From assembly GCF_023159225.1 (NCBI RefSeq), contig NC_063181.1, positions 4,361,606 to 4,425,605 of the forward strand: DNA of 64,000 bases, in the 5' to 3' direction. Positions 1 to 11,136 of this stretch are shown here, piece by piece; the first letter of the stretch is position 1, and every line of letters begins with the position of its first letter. This DNA is from Perognathus longimembris pacificus (Eukaryota; Chordata; Mammalia; Rodentia; Heteromyidae). A program made the position numbers and the translations under genes. The notes under the pieces were generated by a model. That model ran no database searches. It was given only the letters and a program-made list of their open reading frames with translations, and had not been told where the DNA came from.

Positions 1-109
1 CACACGGGACGTACCTGGGCTTGCCAGGGGCAGCCTCTCCCGTTGCTTGTGAAAATACCTCCGGATTGGAGTTAAAACAGAGACTGGGCACATACGTGGC
101 TTTGATTCT

Positions 110-115
110 TTTAAT
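110..115 (-). promoter_or_regulatory. candidate C8orf74 poly(A) signal
   Basis: TTTAAT on the plus strand reads ATTAAA on the minus strand, about 170 nt after the C8orf74 stop. It is the only canonical or near-canonical signal between the stop and the window edge, and no AATAAA is present there. The transcript would end near position 85-100. Cleavage beyond the window cannot be excluded. Confidence 0.45.
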
Positions 116-202
116 TGATAGAATCATCTCATCTATGGGGTGCCAAGCATACACGTGACTTCCTGGTGGTGGCCGCCAGCTGTATTCTACTTTCCTGGTT
201 GG

Positions 203-283
203 CCGTGCTGGGGTTTGAACTTGGGGACTCAGGGCCTTACGCTTGCGCACTGCCACGTGAGCCACGCCACCAGCTCAGGCCTT
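203..283 (-). repeat. tRNA-type SINE fragment in C8orf74 3' UTR
   Basis: On the minus strand it reads GTGGCTCACGTGGCAG (box A-like) and then GTTCAAACCCC (box B-like), the polymerase III promoter layout of a tRNA-derived SINE. It begins one or two bases after the C8orf74 TAG and so would make up about half of a 170-nt 3' UTR. Confidence 0.65.
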
Positions 284-520
284 CTACTTCTTGAGCTTGG
301 CTTTCTTTCCTTTGCTGACTTTGCTGACGATAGGGGACACCTCGCGGGGCGCGGAGCCCGTGATGGCGGGAAGGAGGGGGAGCGGAGCGTTGAGGTTCAA
401 GGTCTTCTTCTGCAGCCTCAGGTCCAGAATGTCGAAAGCCGCCTGGATCTCGTACTGCAGCAGCTCCTTGAGGCAGGCGATCTGGACGTGGATGGCTTCG
501 CTGACCAGGTGCTCCAGCAC
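284..520 (-). CDS. C8orf74: C8orf74 coding exon 4 (terminal)
   Basis: This exon encodes residues 218-295, starting [20 protein letters not shown], running through [20 protein letters not shown] and ending KGKKAKLKK then TAG (286-284). The acceptor is CCCCACAG at 521-528. The [11 protein letters not shown] block is identical to human as I recall it. The stop codon lies directly against a SINE. Confidence 0.95.
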   Translation of the reverse strand: MLEHLVSEAIHVQIACLKELLQYEIQAAFDILDLRLQKKTLNLNAPLPLLPAITGSAPREVSPIVSKVSKGKKAKLKK

Positions 521-3500
521 CTGTGGGGACACGGGCTGCTGACCGCTCCAGCCTTGCCTCGCCCTGGCCCGAGTGGATGGCACTGTGCCCCTCTCTGCCG
601 GCTGCCTGGGGCCCTCTCAAGTTCAGCCAGCGGGCAGTATCGTGCCTGCCATGCTAGCCATGCAGGAGGCTGAGATCGAGACTCAAGACTGGAGGCCAGT
701 TGGGGCAGAAAAGTCAGCAAAAGTTTCAGATTAATCAGCAAGAAAGCTGGCGGCGCCCACGGTGAGCAATAACGAGAAGCACAAGCGCGAGGCCTGCTTT
801 CAAGCCTGGGTACAAATGCACACAGAGGGGGAAAGAGACAGACGGAAACAGAGGACGACGGGTGGGAGGAGAGGTTGGGACTTGCCACGGTGGCTCTCTT
901 TCTCTCTGCTACTATATAGCTCTCATTTTGGGGGTCCTTCCCCTCACCTTAGGTCCACCTTGAGCACATTATCCGTCCGTCATAAGGTTCTGGGTCCAGT
1001 CTCTGTGGATCCCCTACCCATTCTTACATCTCCAAGGCCTCGGGACAGGCGTCACTGGAGGGGGACAGGCCAACCAGGCACGGGAAGGACGGAAACTCAG
1101 CCACCAGCCGCCATGTCCGCAGGGAGCTCTCTGCCACCCCCCTACCCTCGCCATGGTCCCATAGCATTCAGGGCTATCCATGTAACTAACTGACCCCCAA
1201 GTCTCCACCTGGCTGGGGAAAGGCTGAGTGAGGAGGATTTGTCCTGCCTCTGGGAAATCTTAATGTATTTAAGCCTTCCCATGTGCTGTCTATTTGTGGA
1301 CTTGACCTTAGAGCTATCTATATCGAACTCCATGTTGATGAATGTAGATCTCTAGATAGAGATGAACAGATATAGATACAGTTGAGAGAGAGAGAGAGAG
1401 AGAGACTCAACTGTATAGCCTAGGCTATCCTCAAACTTGTGCTCCTTTCCTTTGGGCCTGCCGGGATTACAGGTGTGTGCCTCCACACCCAGTTCTTCAA
1501 ACATTTTTTTGAGCTTTGAAGGAATCCTCCCTCTTCAGTTGTCAATTCTGAAACCCAAAACAAACAGCCCCTTGGGAACACAGACTGTGTGGCTCCACAC
1601 CCATCCCCAGGGCCTGAAACAGCTCTGTGTGCACACACACGTGCGTGCACACACACACACAGGATGTCCTTGTCTCTGTTCAGACAGGAGGCTACAGAAA
1701 CCCTAGGGTCTGTGTGTAGCAGAGCCATTTCTTGGGTCCTCCCAGCCCACCTGCTCAGGTGCACTTCCCAGGGCGGTCTCAACACCCTCCTTCCCCACAG
1801 ACGCTGCGGGCAGACTGAGGGGCACTGGAGACCCGCACAGCGCGACACCTCCCTCAGTGGACTCTGTCACCCATCCAGGACGTGGCAAAAGGAATTCAGA
1901 CTCTGGGGTCAGCCAGGCCTCAGACCACCGCTAATCCACCTAGGGTGGTTTGCTGGCTTTGGGCATTTTAAGCGCCTAGGTTCCCAGGCACTTCGGGACT
2001 CGGGGACTCGTGCAGGGTGGGTGGGTCTGGGTGGGAAGGGCGCTCTGGGGTGCGCAGTGGGCGTGGTGATGCAGTGGACTGGGCGTGGCAGTGCAACAGA
2101 GTGGGCGTGGTGTTGGTGCGAAGTGGGCGTGGTGATGCAATGGAGCGGGTTGGGGTGGGGGAGTGGGCGTGGCATTGTTGCAGGGTGGGCGGGGCGGGGC
2201 AGCAGAGCGGGTGGGGCGATGCATGGGGTGGGCGTGGCATTGTTGCAGGGTGGGCGGGGTGGGGCAGCAGAGTGGGCGGAGCGATGCATGGGGTGGGCGT
2301 GGCATCGGTGCGGGGTGGGCGTGGCGACGCGGCGGGGCGGGGCGATGCGTGGGATGGGCGTGGCATCGGTGCGGGGCGGGCGTGGCGACGCGGCGGGGTT
2401 GGGGCGGGGCTCACCTCCCGCCGCAGCGTCGGGCGAGGCTGCAAGGCCACGTCCTGGCCCTCGAAGGTCCTCCGCAGCATCTGCGTCTGCTCCAGGCCCA
2501 GCGCCTCCCGCAGCAGCAGCATGTCGGTGCGCTTCTGCGCCTCCGCCGTGTCCAGCGCGGCCAGCTGCTGCTCGTGCCTCCACTGGTCCCGGCCCGCGCC
2601 CTGCGCCAGCGGGAGCGGCTGGGGCGGCCTGCACACCTCCACGCGGGTGACCGTCAGGTTCACGTCCTGCTCGTGGCCCAGCACGTACTGGTAGAGCTTG
2701 TAGTGGCGGATGAAGGTGTTGTGGAAGTAGTCGCAGAGGGCCAGCAGGCGGCTGGTGTTGAACCGCCTCTGGTAGTCTCGGAGCTTGCCTCCCAGGATGG
2801 CCACGGCCTCGGTGATGGAGCGGCCTGCGGGCACAGAGCGGCGGGCACAGGGGGTGCAGGGAAGCCCAGCCCGCCCGGACCTGGGAGCCCAGCCCTTCTC
2901 CAGTCGTGCTTTCTATGTCTCCGCCGGGGGGCGGGGGGCGGGGATGCCCACGCAGTTCAGAATTGGACAAGTACGGTGGGCCTCATGGAAGGGGCCACTC
3001 TGGCTCCCCTCCCATCCCCGGCCCCCCCCCCTTCCAGAGCTGCTGACCAAGGGTCCTGGGGACACACTCTGGGTAGAGGTGAGACCCGAGCAAGGGCACC
3101 TATTCCCGCGTGGACACCGCCCCCAGATCCGCCGTGAATCCTGCCATGTCTCCCTCGCTCCTGACACCCTGGCCCCTCCGCGAGGTGGGACATGCGTGCA
3201 GGATGCGCACCGAGCTCCCCCTGAAGCAGAGCGGCTCCTCTGCACGGCCCTCCCATCCCCCCACGCCAGCACCCCAAACCCCCAGGCCCCCTGGCCGCTG
3301 CCTCCCCCACAGGCCCTGGAAGGTGCCCTCCCCTCCGCCCCCTGTCCACTCTGCCTGGGAATATGGACCTCCTGGTTCCTGAGGATGGAAGGGCCACACC
3401 TTTGACTTAGAGGAGGATCCGTGGCCCCTGAAGCCCGGCCCTACTCAGCAAAGACCCGTTCCTCTGCACGGAGAAACCTCTCTGGGTTTTCCAGAATGCC

Positions 3501-6500
3501 GTGCCCATGCCCACGGTGGTGAGGAGCAGCGTGTGCCCAGCAGGAGCCCCTAGACGGTAGCTCTCACCCTGTGGTCCGGAGTCACCCAGAGCTCTGTGAG
3601 AAGCAGGTCTGCCAGCTATTCAAAAGGCAAGTGCTAGTTCCCAGGTGGGGGCTGCTCTGGAAATGGCTACCTCTTGTCTTGGATCAGAGCCAGAAGATGT
3701 GGGTTCCCCAATCTTCTACCTGTTGCAGCGCTTCTGGGTCCCCTCCTGCATTGGGGTGAGCCTCGGGTTGCTTGGCATTTTGCTTTTATGCTTTGAAAGG
3801 AGGGTGGTTCAAAATGACAGTAGGCAGTTTTGGCTTCTTTTAGGACATTCCTGGCACACACTTACTAACCACCAACAAAGATGTACTGAATGGATGCGAT
3901 CTGAGCTGAGGCCCAGTGTGAGAAAAGCCCCAAAGTGTAGAGGGGCCAAGAGGAAGCCTGGAAGATGGGTAGGTGTGGCGCCGCGGGGAGCTGCGCGGGA
4001 GGGAAGCGGTCCTCGAGTTGAGCGTTCTGGGGCCCCTTTGGGGGGAGGAAGACGACCTCCAAGGGTGGTTGGTGGAAGATACCCCGGGCTGACAGGGATT
4101 TGGGGGGCTGGAGTGGCTGTTCTGGGCGGCAAAGTGGGTGCAGGAGACCGGGCTGTAGGTACTGCTGTTTGAGTGCAGGAAGGGTCTGTGGGTCACATGA
4201 GCGATCTGGACGTCCCCTGGGGACCCTAGGACACCCAAAGGGAGGCTTCGGGACTGCCTGGGAACCCCAGAAGGGTCACAGTTTTGCATGCAGATTGTTT
4301 TTTTTCCTGGGTGGAGTGTAGATGCAATCATCCAATTTCTCCAAATTAAGGACGTTGGTGGAGTTTCGGGGCCTCGGTGGCAAGGTGAGAAGCAAGTAGA
4401 CAGGTGGGTTGGAGGGTGCTCGGAGGACTGTAGGGATTGTCAAAAGGGCGCTGTCAGCAGCCACAGGGCGTAGTCTCGGACCATTGAAGCCAGCTGAGGC
4501 CATGCACGGGCAGCTTCGTGAGGTGACTCATCAGACCTTCCCGGGCTGCCAGAAGTCAAATGTGCAGGGAAGCACCTTGCTTCTCCCTTCTGGCCTGGCC
4601 TGGCCGGGCATGGGTGGAATCGGCTCCTCCATACCAAGGGGCACCCCCCGCCCCGGCCAGCCCGCACAGAGCCCAGGCTTGAATCAAGGGGTCTTCGAGG
4701 CAATCATCTGGACTATGCTAGAAACAGGTCAAGTGTCCTCGGTGCCGCCGTTCCAGCCGAGGGAGGTCATGAAGCGCCACCTCCGTGCTTTGTGCTGGAT
4801 CAACAGGAAGCGGCCCTGGCTGAACTTGAACTTCCACCCTCGGATGCTGCTTTGACCAGTCTGGGTTCCGCAGCGCTCAGCCAGCACCTGGCTTGTGAGA
4901 CACCGTCTTGGCCCCGAGTGTGCTCCCTGTGTCCCAGTGACTCAGTGAGGAGGGATTAAGTCCCAGGGAGCAGCCACTGCCAGGGCCCACAGATCTGTGC
5001 CTGCACCGGGCTCTTCAACAACAGGGAGTGGCTTTCATTTGCATTGGCTGTGGGGAACTTCCTGAAGATGGTCCCCAAGCCCCTGGAGGCCAGCACCTGC
5101 GAGGGACAGGGCTGCGAGGGGAGCGGAGGAGGGAGGAGCGGGGGTGGCTCTTCAGATGACAATGCCAGTGCTCCCGCGGGAGCCAGGAGGCCGCGCCACA
5201 GAGCGCAGGAGCCCTTTGCCAACCCGTGGGGAAGAGGAGATGAGATCAGGGGTGTGTGTGTGTGTGTGTGTGTAATGGGAAGAGGGTCTGCTCCGCCCAG
5301 GTGGGCACTGGCAGAAGACCCCGGAAGCACCAGTTTTCTCCACAGGCAGGCTGAGTGCCCCTGTCGTGGCTTTGAGGGGAGAGAATGAGACCAGAGCACA
5401 CTGTGGCTGTTGGCGCAAATCCGGCCGCCCGGCTCCCTAGGTTCCGGAAGGTTTGAGGTGCTCAAGACAGGCCTGCCTGCCGCCTCTGTGGGCCCCATCC
5501 CGCTCGCTGCCCGCCCTGGGTCCTGGCTGCTCTGTGAGCGCCTCTCCCCCCCCCCCCCCCCCCCCCGAGCCAGGGCTGTGATCTCACTGTCCTCCCGCGG
5601 CCCAGGCTCCCACGGCCCTGCCTCACGCACACCTGGGCTCATCTGTGGGCCCCGTCGTTGCTTCCTGCTCAGAAGCGAGGCACTGGGGTGTGGGCCGGGT
5701 GGGAGTTGGGGATCAGTGCCCTGAGCACCCTCCACGTGGCTGCAGCAGCCCATGGCACGGCGCTTGCCTGTCCCTCGTGAATGAGCTGTCGGCCTTGGCC
5801 TCCCAGTCCTCTTCCACCCTGGGGAGGGAGGATCGGCCACCTCCCTCCTGATGACCGAGGGACAGCCCACGACACACTGCGCACGCCCCGAGCTGAGCCC
5901 GGCCACTCCGGGGCGACAGGCTGAACGCCCAGAAAGAGAGATTTGACAGGAAGAACGTTCCAGAACCAAAAGCCCTGGGCTCATTGAGCGGGCTGTCTGA
6001 GACGGGGCAAGACGTTCACCAAGGCCTGAGGGTGTCCCAGTGTCCGGGAGGGGGGAGGGGCGTTGTGAGCGGGGCGCGGCTCGGGTGACCACTCCGATCC
6101 TTTCAACTCCAGGAAGCCCTGGGCGTGGGAGCCCCATTCCGCAGCCCCGCCATCCCACCGTCACCCCAGGGACGAGAACACGGCACCCCACCCCAGCGTC
6201 CTGGGTCAGCCAGTGCACACACTTCCTCGTGGTGGCGGCCCGAGCCGATTCGAACGCCGAGGAAGAAACCTCAGAGAGGATAGCTGGGCACCGAGGCCAA
6301 GAAGTCTTCTCACGGGCCTCCACGGCCTCCGCGTGCGCCTCCACAAGGCAGCTTCGCGCGGGGCCTCCCTCCCGGCCTGGGCTGAGCACTGTCCTGTCCA
6401 CCCGGAGGGAGACCCCATCCCATGCTGTGGGTTTTGTTTCGTTCTGGGCTGGGCTCCCTGCTGTGTGGTGGAATTCAGGCTGATGGCACAGACCTCAGGC

Positions 6501-9500
6501 CTGGCCAGGAACATTCTGGAAGGAAGAGCTGTCCAAGGACTGGTGAATCACAGCTCCAGGCCAGGGCTATGAGGGGTAGGCAGGTGGCTGCCTTCCCACC
6601 CTACAGCGGCCTGAGTGACATTTCCTGGAGCATTAGGAGTGGCTGCGGACACACACGCAGACACCAGGGCCATGGCAAACTGGCCCAGCCTCTGCCCATG
6701 GGTCCTTAAGGCTGTCTTCCAGCTGGCCCCGGGCTCTGGTGGCCAGGCAGCAGGACAGAGTGGCTTCCTCACCCGGGTCATCCGATGGACCCAGGGGTTG
6801 GTGCCCGCCTTGTGTCCAGGGGGAGAGGCCCAGGTGGCACAGTGGTGGGTGTTTAGGGGAATATCCCACGAAACAGAGAGAGGCTGTCTCCCCACTCGCC
6901 CTCTCCCCGTGCAGGGCCTCCTGGGCACCGATATCACTGCAATCACCCCCCCCCCCAGACCCCGCCCTGGTGACGGATGAGAAGTCTGCCCCCCACGGGG
7001 AGCCCCGGCTCCAGGGGACGGCTAGTGCAACCTCCCCGAGACTTCTGGAGGATGGCTGAGTAGGAGCCAAGAAGAGCGGATGCCAGAAGATTCTGGGATC
7101 CTGTCGTCAGGATGGAATCCACTTATGCTTTTGAATAAAGGGCCCGCACTTTCCCTCCCTGTGCCGGGCTGGATCGGGTGAGGAGATAAGAGGAGCTGGC
7201 AGCGGTCCTGGCCCAGCTCTGAATCACTGTTGTGCAAACATGACCCTCCTTAAGTGCTGCCTGCCAGCCTTGTTATCTGGTGCGCAAACAGAGCCCAGCC
7301 GTCCTCAGCTCAGATTAGCCACCACCAGGTATTCCTGGAGAAGCACCCGCCAGGAAGAGGCGCAGCCAGCATGGGTGTCAGCGGGAACAGAAACGCTCAT
7401 GGGTCGGCCCTGTGCTCCCCGCCCGTGACGGGCACGCCGTGTTGGGGAGGGCGGGGCCAGAAGCGGAAGGGGAAGGCTGGCGCATGCCCGGGGCCTGGCC
7501 TGTGGCTTCTCTCGAGCTTGCTACCCTTGGCTGACCGGGTGCCCTAGTAGGTAAGGCTTTCCACTGCGCGTGTAGTTGTGGGCAGGGAGGTGTCTGCACG
7601 GGGGTGCCCGTCATAGTGCCAGGGCCACTGGGCAGCCAGATTACCGGATCCCCAGAGGCTGCCCGGTCTCCATCACTGATCCATGCTCAGAACCCACTCG
7701 TGTGTAAAGAGAAGACAAGCGATAGTCCCATGTAGCTCCTTATCCTCGACTGTGAATGTCTGTGTTCAGGCCTGTCTCCCTTCCATGGTGGTAGACACAG
7801 GGCAACTAACACTGACCAGTACTGGCTAGGCACCAGGCACTTCCTGTGCATGTTAAAATTACTCTTTCACTGAGTCCTGCCAACTCTCTAAGTTGGAACT
7901 GTTACCGCATCATTTTCCAGACTGAGAGGTATACTAGCCCCTTCAAGGTTAGCATTAACACAGGAGGATGTGGGGGTCTGATACCTCATCAACCTCTTGG
8001 CCACCTCTGACTCCAGTTAGTGCACGCCCATGATGCAGCAACCGGGACAATGTAGACTCGTGACCTGAGAACCTCTGCCCAAGGGACCTCCCTCCCTCCC
8101 TTCCTTCCTTCCTTCCTTCCTTCCTTCCTTCCTTCCTTCCTTCCTTCCTTCCTTCCTTTCTTCCCTCCCTCCCTCCCTCCCTTCCTTCCCTCCTTGCTTC
8201 CCTCCCTCCCTCCCTCCCTCCTTCCCTCCCTCCCTCCCTCCTCCTTCCTTCCCTCCTTCTTGTCTTCCTTTCTTCCTTATCTACTATGCACCATGCCATC
8301 ATCTGGCACTGAGGAGAAGAATGAGCAGGTGCAGAGCCTAACAAAGCTCAAGTCTCTTTGTGGTTGAGCTTCTCTTGCTGTCTAGGTGGGGGAACCAGAG
8401 GAGGAATTTAGTCTGAATAGAGGGTATAGGAGGTTCTCAAAATGGTGGGTTGTCAGCATGGGCAGACAAGTCCATGAGACTCTGATCTCCAATTAACCAC
8501 CAAAAGAAAAAAAAAGTGGAGCTGTAACTCAAGTGGTAGTGCATCAGCCTGGAGCAAAAAAACTCAGCGACTGTGATCAGGCCCTGAGTTACCCCCCCTA
8601 CACACACACCACATACTAAACCCTTAGTCAATCTGACAAAAAGTAAAATAATCCAAATAAATAAAATTATAGATAAAAATGGAGATACTAAAAAGTACAA
8701 GCAAAATCCAGAAGATTGTGAGGGACTACTCCACAAACCTTCACTCAAATAACTTAAAGATCTAGTAGAAATGGATGCATTGCTAGATATCCAAGAGGGT
8801 ATAAATCACCTACATATATCTACAAGTGATGAGATTCAAAACAGTAATATTGTCCCAACAAAGAAAAGCTCAGGACCTGACAGATTCACAACTGAGTCAG
8901 TTCTATAAGACCTTTAAAAAAAGAATCAATACTCCTCAAGATTTTCCCATGAAATAGAAAGGGAAGGGTCACAACGGAACTCATTTTATGAAGCCATTAT
9001 TACCCTCATCCCAAAACTGGACAAAATAGAGAACTATTGACCCCTCACTTTTATGAAAATAGATGTGAAAAATCTTCAATAAAATACTTGCTAACTGAAG
9101 TCAACAGCAAATCAAAAAGATCATCCAACATGACCAAAGTCATTTCATTCCAGGTATGCAAGGTTGGTTCAATGTAGATATATTAATAAAGGTAATATAG
9201 CAAATAAGCAGAATCATGGACAAGAATCACATGGTCATCTCAATTGATGCAGAAAAAGCCTTTGACGGATAAAAACTTTGAAAAAGCTAGGAAAAGAAAA
9301 TGTGCACGATAAACATAGTAACACAATAAAGGCTACATATGACACGCCTACAGCCAACATCGTACTAAATGGTGAAAAACAAACCAATTACAAGACAAAG
9401 GTCTCCATTCTGTCCACTCTTAGTACTAGAACTCTTAGATAGGGGAGTAGGAGGGAATAAAAGGGCTTTGAAAAAGAAAGGAAGAGGTCAAATGACACCT

Positions 9501-11116
9501 ATTCACAGATGATTTGATCTTAGGTGTACTGGATCCTAAAGAATCCAGTCCCACACTTCACACGTTGACGAACACCGACGGCAGTTCCCAGTCTGAGAGG
9601 CCCCTTCAGGAACTTGCTGGCCCTCAGAGTTTGTGCCCAGCAGGAGTCACAAGATTGCAGACGAAGGTAAGAGGGGAAACCTGTGGACTGGATGGCTCAA
9701 TATTCAGACAGAAAAGACCCGAGGGTGGGGGGAGGAAAGGAAGCGGGGGGGTGGGGGGGTGACAAGAACCAGGTGGCAAGAACGCGTATGGGCTGTAAAG
9801 TCCTGTAACTTCACGGCTGGCTATGGACCCTCGTGTCGTGGGAGCCCCTTTCTCCAGAAAGCGCGACATGGGGCAGGTTGGGGGAGAGACTCCCCTCACT
9901 GTGTACCCCATTCTGGGCCTTGGTCAGCTGAGACCTGACCTCCGCAGAGCACACACTGATACGGGGAGTGGACTGCCGCCCCGGGGCGTGTTCTGGAAGG
10001 GGTGGGGGGGGGGTCTGTACCTTTGGTTTCCCTGAGCAGCTCTTCCGTGAACTTGACCGCCTGGACCACTTCAACCCATGGGAAGCCTTTCCCCACGGCG
10101 AAGATGACGCTCTCGTACAGGGTGTCCAGCAGGATGCTCCTGCGGGCATCCCTCAGCTCGTCAAACTCCTCCCAGTTCAGGAGCCTCCGCAGGTGCTCTC
10201 GGCCTTCGCGTTTCTGCCCGGCACAGAAGGACATGAGATGCCGCTGGGGGCCCTGTCTGAGCCCCAAGAGTGACCGGGAAGGGGGGTTCATCTAGGAAGA
10301 ATTAGGCTTTGGCTTCTACACAGCCTGCCCTCCTCTTTCTGGGACGTGAGTTTCCCCCAGCGTTCCTCTTTTATTTTCTTCTGGGATTTCCCAGGTTTGT
10401 GTACCTCCAGCGGGCCCCAGGTTCTAAACCAGGATCTCTCTTCTCTTCCCTAAACCCAACATTGGATCTCGGTCTGAGACCACCTTCAGTTAGCTGCTCT
10501 GTGGAGTTGATCATGCTGTTCACACACTGACGGGTCAATGGGTGGTGATGGAGAAGAGGCTGTCATTTGGTGGAAGACAGGTGGGGAGGAGAAGGCTGCT
10601 GGGCTCCCCCATCTACAGGCCAGGGCCCCCTTCATTTGGTGTTCTGTGGGTCTCCCAGAGGAATTGCGTAGATGACCAATCGTGTCGGGGAAGAAAATTC
10701 CCCCTAAAGGGAGATGTGGAGGCCCAACACGCATGGGAAGCCCAGAGCCCTGCTGCCCCCGAGAGACTCCCCTTCTGTGTCTCAGATCTGCCCTGTAGCC
10801 CCCTCATCAGGCGGGGCCCCTCACCCCCACCTTTAGGCCCAGGTCTCCTCCCGCAGGGCAGGCTTTGCCAGACCCAAAAGCCAGCCGCCAGCTGCCGGGG
10901 CCAGGAGTTCTAGCCACCCTTGTCAGTTGTCGGCGGCGTGGCCTCCCGAGGTGGTCCGCGGAGACGGACCCGCGCCCCCGGAGGAGGCCCCGCGCCCCCC
11001 AGCGTGTGGCCTCTCCACCCCCACAGTTGTAAGAGCAAAGCTCCTCTCTGAGCCCCTCCTCTCCTCACCTGAAACTGGAAGACTTCCTTCACGCCCTGGG
11101 GTGTCAGGAGGGCCAT
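284..11116 (-). CDS. C8orf74: C8orf74 orthologue, spliced CDS (4 coding exons)
   Basis: Joined minus-strand exons 11116-11069, 10213-10021, 2824-2415 and 520-284 give 888 nt, i.e. 295 residues plus TAG. The human protein is about 294 residues as I recall it, and the alignment is close from the first residue ([16 protein letters not shown]) to the lysine-rich tail (KGKKAKLKK). All three introns have GT-AG ends and the phases agree (0, 1, 0). The core is helical: residues 25-80 contain [20 protein letters not shown], and residues 118-127 read [10 protein letters not shown]. That second motif resembles the RHYKLY block of the CLAMP / flagellar C1a-32 family (CFAP119 relatives), to which I believe C8orf74 belongs. 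Residues about 175-210 look coiled-coil. The human gene is testis-enriched, so a role in the sperm flagellum or motile cilia is an inference; no biochemical function is established. No frameshift or premature stop is seen. Confidence 0.95.
640..800 (+). repeat. degraded dimeric SINE
   Basis: CAGGAGGCTGAGAT at the left and TTAATCAGCAAGAAAGCTGG further on match the left half and linker of the dimeric SINE seen elsewhere in the window, with many substitutions. It is an old copy within C8orf74 intron 3. Confidence 0.5.
1410..1493 (-). repeat. B1-like SINE fragment
   Basis: GGGATTACAGGTGTGTGCC followed by CCACACCCAG is the reverse of a B1/7SL-type SINE head. The tail is missing. Confidence 0.55.
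2043..2412. repeat. GC-rich minisatellite (22-bp and 65-bp periods)
   Basis: GTGGGCGTGG-type units recur throughout. At 2058-2140 the spacing is about 22 bp. From 2163 the block GTGGGCGTGGCATTGTTGCA recurs at about 2228, 2293 and 2356, a 63-65 bp higher-order unit. The array stops a base or two before the exon-3 donor, so it forms the first 370 nt of intron 3 in the transcript, where it reads as CCACGCCCA. Confidence 0.85.
2415..2824 (-). CDS. C8orf74: C8orf74 coding exon 3
   Basis: This exon encodes residues 82-217, beginning [16 protein letters not shown] after the split glycine. It includes the [13 protein letters not shown] motif and a coiled-coil-like stretch ([19 protein letters not shown]). 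The acceptor is CCCGCAG above 2824 and the donor is GTGAGC at 2414-2409. The exon's 3' edge abuts the intronic minisatellite at 2043-2412. The end ([16 protein letters not shown]) is less conserved than the rest and differs from human in length. Confidence 0.93.
5251..5273. repeat. (GT)n microsatellite
   Basis: An uninterrupted run of about 11 GT units within C8orf74 intron 2. Confidence 0.9.
7805..7935 (+). repeat. MIR fragment
   Basis: TAGGCACCAGGCACTTCCTG, then GTTAAAATTACTCTTTCACTGAGTCCT and GGAACTGTTACCGCATCATTT follow the order of the MIR core (interrupted here by substitutions). It is an ancient mammalian SINE in plus orientation. Confidence 0.6.
8088..8279. repeat. (CCTT)n/(CCCT)n polypyrimidine microsatellite
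   Basis: About 190 nt of almost pure pyrimidine on the plus strand, made of TTCC tetranucleotides followed by CCCT. It lies in C8orf74 intron 2, so it is purine-rich in the transcript. Confidence 0.95.
8440..8620 (+). repeat. dimeric SINE (B1-like/ID-like)
   Basis: It contains AGACTCTGATCTCCAATTAA, the linker, then GGAGCTGTAACTCAAGTGGT and GGCCCTGAGTT, the ID-like half. It is one of the lineage-specific dimeric SINEs and is followed by a short CA tail. Confidence 0.75.
8620..9560 (+). mobile_element. L1 ORF2 fragment (reverse transcriptase region), defective
   Basis: Broken L1 ORF2 reading in pieces on the plus strand. [12 protein letters not shown] is encoded near 9158-9190, [10 protein letters not shown] near 9238-9268, and FTDDLIL, in place of the usual FADD catalytic motif, at 9502-9522. 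Several stops and frame changes make it non-coding. Both 5' and 3' ends of the element are missing. Confidence 0.85.
10021..10213 (-). CDS. C8orf74: C8orf74 coding exon 2
   Basis: This exon encodes residues 17-80 plus the first base of codon 81, starting [19 protein letters not shown] and ending in LLRETK. The acceptor is GGGCAG at 10214-10219 (minus strand) and the donor is GTACAG from 10020. It is the most conserved part of the protein and is predicted to be largely alpha-helical, with [20 protein letters not shown] in the middle. Confidence 0.95.
10214..11068 (-). other. C8orf74 intron 1
   Basis: This 855-nt intron is bounded by GTGAGG and GGGCAG on the minus strand. I see no repeat copy or second gene in it; it is moderately GC-rich apparently unique sequence. 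Confidence 0.85.
11069..11116 (-). CDS. C8orf74: C8orf74 coding exon 1
   Basis: This exon encodes residues 1-16 ([16 protein letters not shown]). The ATG at 11116-11114 has a good context (G at -3, G at +4). The donor follows TTTCAG as GTGAGG at 11068-11063, and the intron is in phase 0. The start matches the human protein exactly. The transcription start must lie a short way above 11116. Confidence 0.93.
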
Positions 11117-11136
11117 GGCCCCACATCCAGCATCTG

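Larger units (their letters stand above)
521..2414 (-). other. C8orf74 intron 3
   Basis: This intron runs GTGAGC...CCCCACAG on the minus strand. It holds a degraded plus-strand SINE (about 640-800), a short (GA)n at 1384-1405, a B1-like SINE piece at 1410-1493, and the GC-rich minisatellite at 2043-2412 next to the donor. The long open frames across the minisatellite are by-products of its repeat. Confidence 0.85.
2825..10020 (-). other. C8orf74 intron 2
   Basis: This 7.2-kb intron is bounded by GTACAG and CCCGCAG on the minus strand. From 2.8 to 7.8 kb it is GC-rich apparently unique sequence with a (GT)n at 5251-5273 and a C tract at 5546-5566. Then come a MIR (7805-7935), a CCTT microsatellite (8088-8279), a SINE (8440-8620) and an L1 fragment (8620-9560). 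A 481-codon open frame on the minus strand at 4956-6401 has no splice or homology support. Confidence 0.85.

Noticed and set aside
1589..2970. Overlapping open frames of about 350 codons on both strands
   Set aside because: They are translations of the intronic minisatellite and the neighbouring exon in wrong frames.
4956..6401. 481-codon minus-strand open frame
   Set aside because: It lies inside C8orf74 intron 2, has low-complexity composition, and shows no splice or homology support.
8620..9560. Possible functional reverse transcriptase
   Set aside because: It is a broken L1 ORF2 piece with stops and frame changes and an altered FADD motif.
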